DNA from: Paulinella micropora
Lineage: Eukaryota; Cercozoa; Imbricatea; Euglyphida; Paulinellidae
DNA: 64,000 nucleotides
Assembly (NCBI GenBank): GCA_019918135.1
Contig: WBZZ01002988.1
Location: forward strand, 198,501 to 262,500
Direction: 5' to 3'
Shown here: in pieces, positions 21,821 to 32,951 of the stretch
How the letters are laid out: every line of letters starts with the position of its first letter
Position numbering within the stretch: the first letter of the stretch is position 1
Notes under the pieces: generated by a model
Databases searched by the model: none
What the model saw: only the letters and a program-made list of their open reading frames with translations
Told to the model about the DNA's origin: nothing
Translations under genes and position numbers: made by a program

Positions 21821-23403
21821 ATGGTCGCTAAAACCAAAAAAACAAGGAAACCTAAGGTAAGACCCCGAGGGTTTATAGGAATAAGAGCGGGAAGCCGTAT
21901 ATTATCCAGAAGGGTAAAAAATATTATCTTAATTTCGGTAAAAAGACAAATGATATGAGCACACTTCAAATTGTTAAGCTTTTTATGAAATACTTGAGCA
22001 GACCAAAAGCAAAGAAAAAAACAAAGAAGGAAGACTTAAGAAAAGTCCAGAGTTTGTCGGAGATTGAACAAAATACTAGAACCGCCATTAATGACCACGT
22101 AGACAAACTCAGAAAGGAGAAATACGAAAAGATTGATGAGATAGACCAAAAAGAGAAAAAGGCACAGGTGGATGCTGAAGAAGAAAAGAAGAGGCAAGAA
22201 AGAAAAGACATAGCCGATGCCAAGGAAAGACAGGAAGAAATAGATAGGGAAATGAAAAAGGAACAGCGACTTATTCAGGAACTAAATGCGGAACGACAAC
22301 ATAGACAAGGTTTATTGATGGCTCCACTAGCCCCGCCTATGATAAAACCGCCAGCGCCACCACTACAAGGACGACCGCCAAGGAGAACGAAGGGAGTTAT
22401 TGTAAAGGATGCGGAAGAAGAGGAGAAACATAAACAAACAAAACGGGAAAAAATAATTGATGGTATGTTTGCTGAGACTATTAGAAAGAAACGACGAAAT
22501 GCACATCCTTCTAATGAAAAGATTATTCAAAAACTAAGATTTATTGGACATGTTATCCCTGACATAAAACCATCAAGTGGTGGAAAAATAAACTATTCTG
22601 AAATGCCAAAACAATGGCTATACAAAAGTCCTATTATAACTGACCAAGTGTTGAATTCACAACAAGCATGGGTTGAATTTGATTTATGGAGAGAAGGTGC
22701 GGTAGCAAAAAAGAAAGAAGAAGTAGATAAAGCCAAGGAGAACAAAGAAGAACAAGACAATAAAGAAGAACAAGTCAATAAAGAAGAACAAGACAATAAA
22801 GAAGAACAACCTATTATACAAGAGCCTGAAGATGCGCAAGCAAATATGACTGAAGCAGAAACCGAACCAGAATCAGATGCGGTAGGAATTGGTAAAGTAG
22901 GTAAGGGGCTAATGACTAGTGAAATCAACGACATAATGAAAAAATATGGATGGTATTTAGGAACAATTGCGAGTGATGAAATATATAAATTAAATCCAGA
23001 AAAAAGAAGGCAATACGGATTTATTATGAATACCGACCCGAGTAACAAAAAAGGACAACACTGGATGGGTATATGGATAAGTCTAAATAAAGATAGGAGT
23101 GTTGAAGTGTATGACCCGCTAGCAGAATATCAACCGACTGAAGACTTTCAACAACAAATGAAAAGACTAATTGACCGAAGTAATCCAGATAGTTATTTAT
23201 TGATGAAGGTCAATCAAGTAAAACAACAGAGTGATACGAGTGATACTTGCGGATGGCACTCAATGCGGTTTCTTTTAGAGCGAGCAAAAGGAGTGCGATT
23301 TAAATTTGCTAGTGGCTATACAGACTTAAAAGAAGAAGAAGCGGAAAAATTAAAAGCACAGAATGGATATGGTGATGGTGAGGGATTTAATACATTCATT
23401 TGA
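21821..23403 (+). pseudogene. E1 adenain/Ulp1-like cysteine protease with long charged N-terminus
   Basis: From ATG 21821 the first ~25 codons are separated from the rest by a one-base deletion near 21863; an internal ATG at 21955 gives a 482-residue frame. It has a Lys/Glu coiled coil, a Pro-rich linker, a middle domain, a KEEQDN repeat (22738-22809), then the catalytic domain: His in GQHWMGIW (23053), Asp in EVYDPLA (~23104), Gln at ~23226 and Cys in TCGWHS (23245-23262). This is the His-Asp-Gln-Cys order of the C5/C48 family used to mature capsids. E2 shares the ends but not the middle, nor the His/Asp part. Confidence 0.8.
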
Positions 23404-23591
23404 TATTTGTTTGGAGGGGTTCCACCCCTACCATACCCCGCGGGTTTGGAAAGGGGCCCAGCCCCTTCCATAAACATCGGGGGCTATGCACTTTTAAGGA
23501 TTACAATAAGCATTAATTTTTTTGAAAAAGAAAAAACGATGTTTTAGAATAAGAGAGAGTGCGACAGCACGAATCGCAATTCTAAAATATC
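23402..23591 (+). other. structured intergenic element, instance 3 (E1)
   Basis: GATATTT overlaps the protease TGA (23401-23403); AAATATC (23585-23591) ends one base before the penton ATG. P1 here is enlarged and GC-rich with several hairpins (GGGGTTCCACCCC; GGAAAGGGG.../...CCCCTTCC), so P1 is a variable domain. P2 (ACATCG/CGATGT) and P3 (TTTTAGAAT/ATTCTAAAA) are as in other copies. Confidence 0.8.
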
Positions 23592-23592
23592 A

Positions 23593-24404
23593 ATGGACTA
23601 CAAGGGAGGCAGAAGTTCTGGTATCTATTACATAAATAGTAAAAATAGAATAACGGGAACAGACAGCGACTTTACACACGAAGTCAATATGAAGGGGCTA
23701 GACAATCCCACACATTGTAAAATTCTTCATATTTATGTGCCGAAATCGTATTACTCTGTGGCTTCGCCATATAATACTTTTACATTATCCGAAGACGGGT
23801 ATGAGACTTTAATTACGATACCTGAGGGAAACTACACAATGAACAATTTAAAAAATAAGTTGTCTGAGATACTGACGGCAGAAAGTCCGAATGATTATAC
23901 TTATGTAGTCTCAAGCAACAATACAAACACGGAAGCGGAGGATGGTAAATTAACATTCAGTGTTTCAAATAACGGAGGTATTCAACCGCGATTTATATTT
24001 GATGCTGATAAACGTATTCACGAGGTAATGGGTTTTGATAGAAATTCAACATATTTCTTTGCTAATGATTTTATTAAATCGCCAAATGTAATTATTTTAA
24101 CTGGTGAAAAACTCTATATCTTCAATGGGATTTGGTGAATGAAGGTGATAATCATGTGCTTCAAGAAATATATACAGCCAACGAAATTCCTTTTGGTTCT
24201 GTCATTTATGACGGCTCTGGAAGCGAATACGGGAAGACATTATCTGCGAGTTCAAACAATGTATTCAGGTTTTACTTGACGGACGAAAACGACCAAGCAA
24301 TAAATCTTAATGGTTTAGGTATCGTTATGACATTACTGGTTTATCGTGAAACTAATTATTTTAATTTATTTACTTCATTTTTCAATTTGTTAAAGGCTAG
24401 ATAA
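23593..24404 (+). pseudogene. E1 penton/minor capsid protein candidate
   Basis: About 270 residues. It begins DYKGGRSSGIYYINSKNR, has a beta-rich middle, and ends FRFYLTDENDQAINLNGLG...LLVYRET, the 'YLTD...LNG' ending typical of single-jelly-roll penton proteins in Polintons and virophages. One base is missing near 24110, changing the frame for the last third. Lies directly before the major capsid gene, the usual penton-MCP pairing. Assignment is by position and ending motif. Confidence 0.7.
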
Positions 24405-24448
24405 TTTGTCCCTTGGGACAATTGTCGATAGCCTGCTATCGACTTAAT
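24402..24448 (+). terminator. two hairpins after E1 penton gene
   Basis: TTGTCCC-TTG-GGACAA and GTCGATAGC-CTG-CTATCGAC follow the stop codon directly. E2 has no counterpart at this junction (only a GATATTTATT remnant), so the gene-end hairpin differs between copies. Confidence 0.55.
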
Positions 24449-24477
24449 TAATTTTAGAATTATTTTTTTTCTTTTTG

Positions 24478-24485
24478 TATAAATA
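24478..24485 (+). promoter_or_regulatory. TATA box of the E1 major capsid gene
   Basis: TATAAATA lies 49 bp before the ATG; the following stretch (TTTCGTGTATTAATCAACTT) is nearly identical upstream of the E2 capsid gene, so promoter and leader are conserved. Confidence 0.6.
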
Positions 24486-24533
24486 TATTTCGTGTATTAA
24501 TCAACTTACACTACTTCAAAACAAAAACAAAAA

Positions 24534-26087
24534 ATGCCTGTCCAATACGGCGGAGAACTTACTCATAGCCAAAGCGAACTTATCCGCGGTAAGTATTCGC
24601 TTAACAAACTTACTGCCCGCGAAAGTCTTGCGACAATTCCAATTACCACCGTTGGAGGAATTGAATCAACTTTTGAAATTCCTACTCGTCCTTTGAACCT
24701 CGCAAGATCTGTGTTGCGATTTACCTACACACCAGATGCGGGTGGCGGTGCTGCAAGGTATAACCGAATTCCTATGGACTGCCTACCGATGATTAAGACG
24801 ATTGAACTGCGAAGCCGAAGCGGTCAGTATCTGTGTTATCTTCAACATGTGGGACATTATACTAAGATGGTTTGGAAACCTGAGATTTCTTATGATAGAT
24901 TTATGGCTTTGGAAAACCACGGGGCAGGGTCTGGTTATGGGGCCATGCTTCAAAAGTGTAATGTGCCTAATGATGCACAAGCCTCGCCTGCTGATAGAAA
25001 AACTATGGCCGATGCTGGTTATGCAAATGTATTTGATGATGGTGCGACTGCTTTCACTGCTATTGGTGCTACTAATGCTGGTGATGAATCCGCCCACATT
25101 GTCACTCGTATAACCGAAATGCTTCGCACCCTTGGAACAAGAGTTCAAAATTATGCAACACAGCCTCCTAATACTATCACTGCCCGCCGTCATAATGATT
25201 TGCTTGTTGCAGCAGGAACGGGAGCCTCCTCTGTTGTAAATGTTGCTTATGAGGAGGCGAAGTATTTTGAAGGAGGAGGCAGTAACACCCCTACTCCCGT
25301 TATCAATGTGTCTATTCCTCTAGGCATGCTTTTTGGAACCATTTTTGAAATTGATAAGACTATCGGCTTTAATGAAATTCTTGATCTGAGGATTGTGTGG
25401 GAGGGAACACAGAAAACCGTGTTTTATGGAACTGATGCCTTGAGTGTTGCAGCAGGGGCGACTGCCACCGCACAATCCGCAAATATTACCAACCTTAACT
25501 TATTTCTCGCTGTTGAAACCGACCCGAATGTTATCTTGGGTGTTCAACAAAAGATTGCTGGTGAAGGATTTTCGTTTAAGACTGAATACCCTATCTCTTG
25601 GAAAACTAATCTCGCGGCGGGAACTCAGTCATTTGTTTTGAAGATGAACCGCTCGCAGGGTGAGAGAATTCGCCGAATTTACACTAGCGGGTTTAATAAT
25701 ACAGAAACTTCAAACACCGCATTCGATTGCGATAACCGAGCACAGGCTAAGATTACTGATTATTATACTACTTTGGATAGTAATAGAATTCAGCAGTTTG
25801 ATATCACTTGCTCTCGCGATGAAGACTATATGCTATTGAAGGAAAAGGTTAAGGGCTCTGCTATTTTGAACTCTAATGTGTATAAATATAACTGGTTCCA
25901 TGTTGATTTCTGGGATCACAACCGCCCGCTTGATGACAAGAGAGAAGAAGAGGGTTATGAAGTGGCAGGTCTATCCTTGGACACAGAACGGCGGTATGAA
26001 TGGAGTGCGACTGGGGCAGTCCAATTGATTATTATACTTACGCTATTCTTCAGAGGACTATTGTTGTTAAGGGAATTGAAATTATGA
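24534..26087 (+). pseudogene. E1 major capsid protein (double jelly-roll candidate)
   Basis: ~515 residues. Strongly conserved with E2 at the N-terminus (ESTFEIPTRPLNLARSVL) and in the C-terminal half (ISWKTNLAAGTQSFVL, FHVDFWDHNRPL). A central part (~residues 135-235) is very different between copies, as expected for an exposed loop. One base is missing near 26029, so the last ~25 residues are out of frame. Length, position after penton and downstream of ATPase/protease fit the Polinton hexon-like capsid; no structure comparison was possible. Confidence 0.75.
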
Positions 26088-26122
26088 TGAGTTAAAAAAG
26101 AAACATAAAAAAGAAAATAAAA

Positions 26123-26138
26123 AATATTTTTTTGTTTA
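26123..26138 (+). promoter_or_regulatory. 16-bp upstream motif of the spike-type gene (E1)
   Basis: AATATTTTTTTGTTTA ends 10 nt before the ATG. The identical 16-mer stands 10 nt before the ATG of the E2 homologue (61661-61676) and 9 nt before the E2 protease ATG (57229-57244). A candidate late promoter. Confidence 0.6.
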
Positions 26139-26148
26139 TATACAAGAG

Positions 26149-27382
26149 ATGTCTCACCAAAGAAATTTAATCGCACAAAATCCAGACGAAAAGTTTGTAA
26201 ATGTCAAAGTTGGATATGACGGACACGTTGAAACTAATCATATGAAGACTGCTTTTGGTGAAACCCTAACCAGTTCCTTAACACCTGTGACAGGAAATCT
26301 TTCCATATACCATTAATACACGGATATGGACATTAACTCAGACAAATGCGAGTGTTTCATTTCTGAATAATATGGCGGAATTAAAAACGACTGCTAATGC
26401 TACCGCTGATGCTAGTATGGTAAGCAAAAGAAAAATAAAATATCGCACTGGTATGGGTGTTGCAGCCCGCTTCACTGCTTTATGGACAACAGACGAAACC
26501 GAAGATTATTATTCGTGGATAGGTATCGGAGATAACGATTTATCTAATGGTTTCTACTTTTACAAAACTAGAGATGAAGGAATGATTATTCTACATTGTA
26601 TAGGAGGAACCCCAAACGCATTTTATCAAGCGTACTGGGATGACCCGTGCGACGGAACAGTAGATATGCCTGTATTAGACTGGACAAAGGGAAATGTATT
26701 TCAAATTCAATATACTTAGGTTTTGGTGCTATTAAGTTTTCTATTGAAAATCCGAAGACAGGTGAATTTCAGTTAGTCCATTACGATTAAGTATGCAAAT
26801 GACAACACAGGTGTCAGTCTGCGGAATACTACATTACCATTTGCAGCACGAATTATTAATAATAATGTTGGAGTTGGAATACAAAGACTGAAGACAGCCA
26901 GTTGTAGTTTGTTTGTTGAAGGCACCAACACTATTACTACAAGTATTACAAATACGGCGGAAGGTAGTGAAGCAGGTAATATAACTGAAAGCCCCATTTT
27001 AAGTATCAGGAATAAAGCACTATTCAATAATAGCCTAACCAACAATTCAAATGTCTTTCCTTCGTTGATAAGTATTACTAATGAAGATACTAAGGCTAAT
27101 GTCGTCAGAATGGTATTGAACGGAACACTGACAGGGGCGGGTTTTGCTGATGTTGATGCCAAAACTTCAATTGTAGATACAGACACAAAAGCAACTGCTA
27201 TCGCAAACGGAACAACAATTTTTAAGATTTATGTTAATGCTACCTCAACTCAACAAATTAATCTAAGAACCTACGATATTCAATTAACCCCAAACGATGT
27301 TTTGACATTCACACAAAAGGCTGTGTCGGCAGGTGGAAATGTTAATATTAATGTTATTGCTAACTTTATAGAGGATCATTGA
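26149..27382 (+). pseudogene. E1 virion surface/minor structural protein
   Basis: About 410 residues expected. It includes a beta-rich domain (KIKYRTGMGVAARFTALW, then YSWIGIGDNDLSNGFYFY) of a kind seen in structural proteins of phages and Polinton-like viruses, and a C-terminal domain. Three or more indels (near 26298, 26711, 26785 and 26820) split it. Follows the capsid gene in both elements. Precise role unknown; a spike or capsid-associated protein is the likeliest. Confidence 0.6.
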
Positions 27383-27409
27383 AGCAAAAAAAGAACAAAT
27401 TCATTTGTA

Positions 27410-27874
27410 TTACTTTACTTTATTTTTTTTGTATCTTTCTTTCACAACACGAATAACATCGCTCGCTTTCCTTAATATACATCCTTCTTCTGTACATTCT
27501 ATAGCAGTCTCTTTATCACCTACGGATGTAGCCGTCGCTATCTCTTCTCCTACATTTGCCTTTATTTCCGTGATACCTGTCTCTTTTAAATCACTCGCCT
27601 TAAAAGGAGTGCTCTCTTCTTGCTGACCGAAGGTCGCATGTTGTCCGAAGGACACATCTTCAACTTTGTTGGAGTCTTCAACTACGTTGGAGTTATCTAT
27701 TATGGCTTCCAATGGTATAACCACTTTCACGTTGTCATCGCGGGGTTTGTATTGCTCATAGAAAGAAACAATATCAGGCTTAGTCCATTTAATTGTCGGC
27801 TTTTTAATAGAGCCATCAAGGTTCCATTTTTCAATTTCATTCAAGTAGTCTTGTTTGGTGTTGAGGTCCGACAT
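27410..27874 (-). CDS. E1 conserved protein of unknown function
   Basis: 154 residues, intact, convergent to the spike-type gene. Helical N-terminus (KQDYLNEIEKWNLDGSI), a central acidic region and a C-terminus with ECTEEGCILRKASDVIRVV. Compared with E2 (127 residues) it has a ~27-residue insertion (centred on VEDSNKVEDVSFGQ). No family recognised. Confidence 0.65.
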   Translation of the reverse strand: MSDLNTKQDYLNEIEKWNLDGSIKKPTIKWTKPDIVSFYEQYKPRDDNVKVVIPLEAIIDNSNVVEDSNKVEDVSFGQHATFGQQEESTPFKASDLKETGITEIKANVGEEIATATSVGDKETAIECTEEGCILRKASDVIRVVKERYKKNKVK

Positions 27875-27902
27875 AATTTGTATATAATATAAATATTAAT
27901 TT

Positions 27903-28193
27903 TTATTGTAAATATTTTTTTACTTCACTTTTAATGTCTGCAAATTTCTCAAACCACGGCTGTTTCATTACCCATTCTAGGTATGGCTTATCAATAACCG
28001 CTACATCTTGAATTTTCTTACCTTTATATTTACCAAATGGAAAAGTATCCTTTGGCTTGCCTTCTCTACTTGTTTCAATTGCCTTAATTTCTTCGTCAAT
28101 CATCTGTTGAACATCTCTTACTGAAAAGAATTCCTTATTCTTCTCAATTGAAAGTCGTCCAAATTTTTCAGATAGTCTGGTGAGGGTAGTCAT
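27903..28193 (-). CDS. E1 small protein with ExoX C-terminal-like (DUF3820-type) motif
   Basis: 96 residues, intact. The C-terminal half has FPFGKYKGKKIQDVA...PYLEWVMKQ, matching the FGKYKGK...YLxWxxxQ signature of the small domain attached to ExoX-like exonucleases and found alone in viruses. No exonuclease catalytic domain is present. In E1 it lies just downstream of the polymerase on the same strand, which fits a DNA-metabolism link; in E2 it abuts the right TIR. Confidence 0.65.
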   Translation of the reverse strand: MTTLTRLSEKFGRLSIEKNKEFFSVRDVQQMIDEEIKAIETSREGKPKDTFPFGKYKGKKIQDVAVIDKPYLEWVMKQPWFEKFADIKSEVKKYLQ

Positions 28194-28247
28194 CTGTCTA
28201 TATAGAGTGGTAAAAAATTTTATGGAAAAAAATTAATTAATTATTGA

Positions 28248-28266
28248 TATTTTGTTCATAAATCTT
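28248..28266 (-). other. remnant of structured intergenic element after E1 polymerase
   Basis: On the minus strand, GAACAAAATATC follows the polymerase stop, matching the 3' end of the instance after the E2 polymerase (CAGAACAAAATATC). The rest of the element is missing. Confidence 0.45.
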
Positions 28267-31200
28267 TTAATATCCAAAAGGTCTAGTTTCAATCGCATTC
28301 TCTACAATTCCGATAACTTGTGTTTTCGTATACGTAAAATTAAATATCTTTTCTAAGTATTCGCTTGTTATTTTTTTCTTTTGTTTGTCTCGTGTTATCT
28401 TGTTGTTTTCTATTATAACTACTTTTCCAGATTTCTCAATTCGCTTTGCAATCCGTAATTCTTCATCAGTCTCCAACAATTCAGCCAGTTCATTTTTACC
28501 ATTCTCAAATAATTCAGTGTTCGTAATACCTAGCCCGCAACTTATTACACTTAACATATTTGGTAAATTCAATGCTTTTTTTGTTTCATAGTTCATACTA
28601 AATCCTTTTACTTTCATACTGGCTTTACCATTATCTAATAAGTATCCATAACATTTCGGCCCGCCTCCGACAAAGGTTTTTATTTTTGCTCCTTTCAATT
28701 CATCAGTCCAATCTCCAAGTAAATCGCCTGTCTCTACATCTGCCTCATTAATTTCTTTGTTAGTCGTATATATTACGCTGTCTGTGTCATGATACAATAT
28801 CCTATTGCCTAATCTGTCCATCATATTGTAAAGTCATTCTCGCGTGGCATGTAGTAAATAAAGCAACCACAATATTTGTTTTAATCGGGTCGCTCAACGC
28901 ATCCTGTTTTAAGTCATAACTGGCTTCTACAATTTGGTCGTTAATTATGTTAATATTTATATTATCCACTGATTTATCGTTCAATAGTTTGTATAAGGTA
29001 TCTTTATCATTTATCATTTTATTCTGTGTTTTATTTTGTTTCTGTCCAAACTTGCCCCATAAAGAGTTCAAGCACAACTTAGCCACTGCTCGCCGTCCTT
29101 CGTTTTTAAATATTTTGCTTTCATCCATCTTTACACCCATTTTGATTTCCATGCTGTTTATGTAATTTTGTTTTTCTGCTTCCGTATTACATCCCGAGGG
29201 ATATCCGCTGGACTCTTGTTTTACTTTCAAGAATGTCTTTATGTATTCTTGAATAAGCTACTGCTTTGTTCTTTCCAGTGCCATACTTCATATACTTTTA
29301 TCAACTTATACCCTTTGTCTAAGGCCTTGTAAATTTCTGGAGTTGCCCATGTACCAGTTATTGCTCGTTCTTTATCTGTGTGCTTACATTCTCCATGTTG
29401 CTCAGTCATTCCGCACTTATCGCATAAGTAATACATCATCTTACCTCTGTCCGCCTTCGGTAAGACTGGGTGTAGTAAGCCTCGAGGTGGAAGCATCTTA
29501 ACCTTAGCCACTCCGAAATATTCTCTGTTTATAATTTTATTTTTCATTTCATTTCTTTCCTCCTCATTGTTTGGTCTAATAATTATATGGTGTCCGCTTG
29601 GATAAAGGTCGTAATACATCACGGTCGGATAAAGTGAGCATATGTCAATATATTTCGCATACTCATTATCATGTCGTGATTTCCAATATAATTTCAAAGC
29701 ATTCACTCTACCTCCAAACATTGCCTCTCGTGGGTTTAGTCCTTCTTGTTCAGTAATTCGTTCGTTTGTATCCTCTGCCAGTCTTTCACTGGTTTTCATC
29801 AGGCTCCATTCGCACTCCCAGATACTTATTACTTTTGCTTGTTCGTTAAGTTGTTTTTCTCTTCTCATTGTTTCCTTGTATAGTTCGCCCATCGTCTTAT
29901 TCTTCTTCACATTCAAAGCATTGCTATTCCAACACTTATCACATCCGTGCCAATGACACCCGTAAAACTCATAAGCGGTTTTGTTTTTCTCATCCCATCC
30001 ATCAACATACACACGAGATTGCCCGAGTTGAAACATTTTTTCACCTCCGTTGAATGCATGTTTAATATCGGTTTTGTCTAACCTGCTTCTGTATGCTAAC
30101 CATTCTACACAAGCCCTAGAAGTCATCCTGTTTTGCTTTTCCGCTTTCAATATCGCAATTGAATTCTCTGGCATAAACTTAGCACGATACAAAGCCATAA
30201 GACAACTCGCAATAGTTGTATATTGAAAAGGGTCAATACCAAACTCTAGAAACTGGTTTCTAAAATCTATACAACCCTTCCTCAGTATATCAACATCTGA
30301 ATGACAATACTCTGCGATTTCCTTCACCATATCAAAGTGGTTATGTGCTTTCACTTGTTCGTCATACCATTCAAGAAATTCTTTTCGTTTATCTCCTCGC
30401 ATCGTGTCGTAGCCGTAATGTTTCTTATGTGGCATTACACCGACATAGTTTCTATTTTTTGCCGTATTGAATAAGTGCGGGAAGAAACCTTTCTTAAGTT
30501 CCGTAAGTCCGAATGTCTTTGGAAAGTCTGACAATGGCATCGTAAGAAAACTTAGGCTGTCTATAAAGCGATACTTCTTAAGTGTCATCATCATATTAAT
30601 CTTTCCACCTTCATAGATTACAAATGGAGTTTGTCCATTATCAACCAACCACTTAAGAATAAACTGACAATCATAACCGCGGGCATTGTGCGCAATAAAT
30701 GTAAATCCGCTGTGTTTAGTGTCAAAAGCCCAATTACAGAAATCTTGAATGTTCTTATGTATAATAGGCGGTTCCTTCGCATCGTAATACTGGCTTTCCG
30801 CATGATTAACAATGTGCTCGCCTGTGTCCTGTGTCGCTTCAAAGTCAAAGAATATGTATTGCTCTGACGGCGGTAAGATTTCTTTTTGGACTATTTCACA
30901 TTGGTGTTCAAGCGGTTTCACTAGTTTGCAATTTCGGCATTTCGCATATCCGCATTTGTGCTCATCCTTCTTTCTGTAATTAAGTCCACACGATTTACAT
31001 TTCGCTTTAACATCGCAGTTTGTCGTCCTGTGATTATTAAAGCATTCAGTGTTTGGAAACTTTCTATTACACTTCTCACATTCTTTCCACTGGCTCTTGT
31101 CATTTATTCCCTTACATCCGTTGGTTTCACAGATACTACATTTGGCTTCACAGGCATGTCTTTCCTTATACCCTCTTAGACATAACTCACAGAAATTCTT

Positions 31201-31928
31201 TTTTCCTAGCATAGACTTCATGTTAGTTATGGCATCGTAATGTCCCTCAGTCTTTAGAATGTAAAGGTTAGTCAGCCGTTCTCCGTTCGCATCAAGTAGT
31301 TCTGTTTTATAAATGATTTTGTCAGGAAATTCAACAATAACCAGATTGTATTTAATGTGATTAGCAAATGTATTAATTTCAGGTACCCCACACACATCCT
31401 TAATGACTTTCGCTTCATCGTGTAAAGCCTCGGCCATTTCCTGCTGTATCTTTCTTTTTCCCATTAGTATTGTCTTGTATTTTGGATGTTTTTCAATTTT
31501 TGCTTTGACTACAACGATTGCTCGTGCTAAGCATAAGTTATCGCTGTTAGTAATACAGATTACTCCTTGCTTTCTGTAGATATCCAATTTGTTCAAAACC
31601 TGTAGCCTTGTCCCACCCGTCGGCATTTTAACAGATTTCAACACAAATTTTAATTTATCAAAGTTTATTCCGTTTTCATCCATGTAAAGATTTTCGTTGC
31701 TTTGAAATATTGCTGACAATCTTTCCAAAACTTTTTCAACAGAGATTTGATTAACTTTGTGTAAGCATGTTGATACTTTTCCATAGTAATCAACAAACTC
31801 AATACCTAGGCTAACCTTATCTTCGGGTGCTTGTCGTTTTACAAAGTCGTTCAACACAATCTCAATAAATCTTATTACATCGCGCATCGTAAATGATCGG
31901 AAGTTGCCATTAATCCTTACCGCATATC
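28267..31928 (-). pseudogene. E1 protein-primed-type DNA polymerase B, main part
   Basis: Contains the full family-B set: Exo I DFEA (~30840), Exo II NARGYD, Exo III YCHSDVD, Pol A DICSLYP (~29640), Pol B KLCLNSLWGK (~29070) and Pol C YHDTDS (~28790). A Cys/His-rich zinc-binding region lies just before the exonuclease (~31190-30900), as in Maverick polymerases. Single-base losses near 29236 and 28830 break the frame. The frame stays open to 31928, where an LTR begins; the amino-terminus continues at 42537-42873. Role: replication of the linear viral genome by protein priming. Confidence 0.9.
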
Positions 31929-32165
31929 TGTAGGCATCACCCCCCGGATAGCCGGTAAAAAATACCTTTTCCTGGTGACAGGTGCACCAGCTTGTTTTTC
32001 AGTATTATTTGTCCGGATTGGACCTGATGCCATTTTATTCCTGGTCTGTTGCCGTTTTCCTTTTTGGCTTCACTGAGCTAATACAACGAGACATCATTCT
32101 CATTCTTGAGGACTGTGTTTGGTTGTATTACCGACTTTTTTCGAGCTATCGTTGGAGGCATTACA
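31929..32165 (+). repeat. 5' LTR
   Basis: 237 bp from TGTAGG to ATTACA; nearly identical to 42300-42536. Confidence 0.95.
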
Positions 32166-32167
32166 TT

Positions 32168-32183
32168 TGGAGTCCACATCACT
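32168..32183 (+). promoter_or_regulatory. primer-binding site
   Basis: TGGAGTCCACATCACT begins two bases after the 5' LTR, the usual position for pairing to a tRNA 3' end (…CCA). The tRNA species is not identified. The leader 32184-32951 has no gene. Confidence 0.65.
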
Positions 32184-32951
32184 AGGGTGATTTCTTTCTG
32201 CTTTGCCACACAGGCAACAGAGTGAATTTTCACTGACCTGTCTCACACGGGGACGTCAGACGAAAACAAATACTCCAACACAGCTCCCTCATAACTCTTT
32301 CACAAAACAAATAATTTGATTGGTCTCAAGCAGGCGTCTCGTACTCTCTAGCCCAATCAGTATCTGTGTGCTCACAAGGAGACATCAGATACAAACTCTC
32401 TGTCGTTCTTGCTGTTCTCACACAGAGACCAAGAAGAAGGAGGTGGACAGAAGAGTGAAGGAACACACACAAAACACAAACAAGCATAGGGACAGGAGCA
32501 CAACACTCTACCCTTCTAGTTTGTGCATTTATCTGCATTATCTCACACATACGTCAGAGTATTTTTGCAAATCTCTGATCGTTTTCTAAAGGTAGGTCTG
32601 AGAACCTATCCGACCGACTGTCGACTTCTCAAGGAGAGCTTTTCTAGCTTCTCTATTACTATCTGTGTGTAGGTCCAAGTGCCTCATACTAGATACAATA
32701 TAGAAAAGAAGGAGGAGAAAGTAATCTGAGTAAGGAGAACAAGAAATCGGAGAAAGTCTCAAAGACTATTTTTCTCAAACAAAAACAAACATACAAACAG
32801 TGTTTCATAGAGGACAGGGAATCTTATCCTACCCTCTCTATTAGTTTCTCTCTTCACTAGTCAATCGACTGAAGGAGGAACAGAACACAAACGAACAAAA
32901 ACCAAACATAGGAGCTGACACTGTCCTCCTGTTGATCACTACTACGACATC

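Noticed and set aside
24783-25193. Overlapping frames antisense to the capsid gene
   Set aside because: Not conserved in position or sequence between E1 and E2 beyond what the capsid frame forces.
32320-32589. 89-codon frame in the retrotransposon leader
   Set aside because: Precedes gag, no motif, mixed composition; treated as leader.
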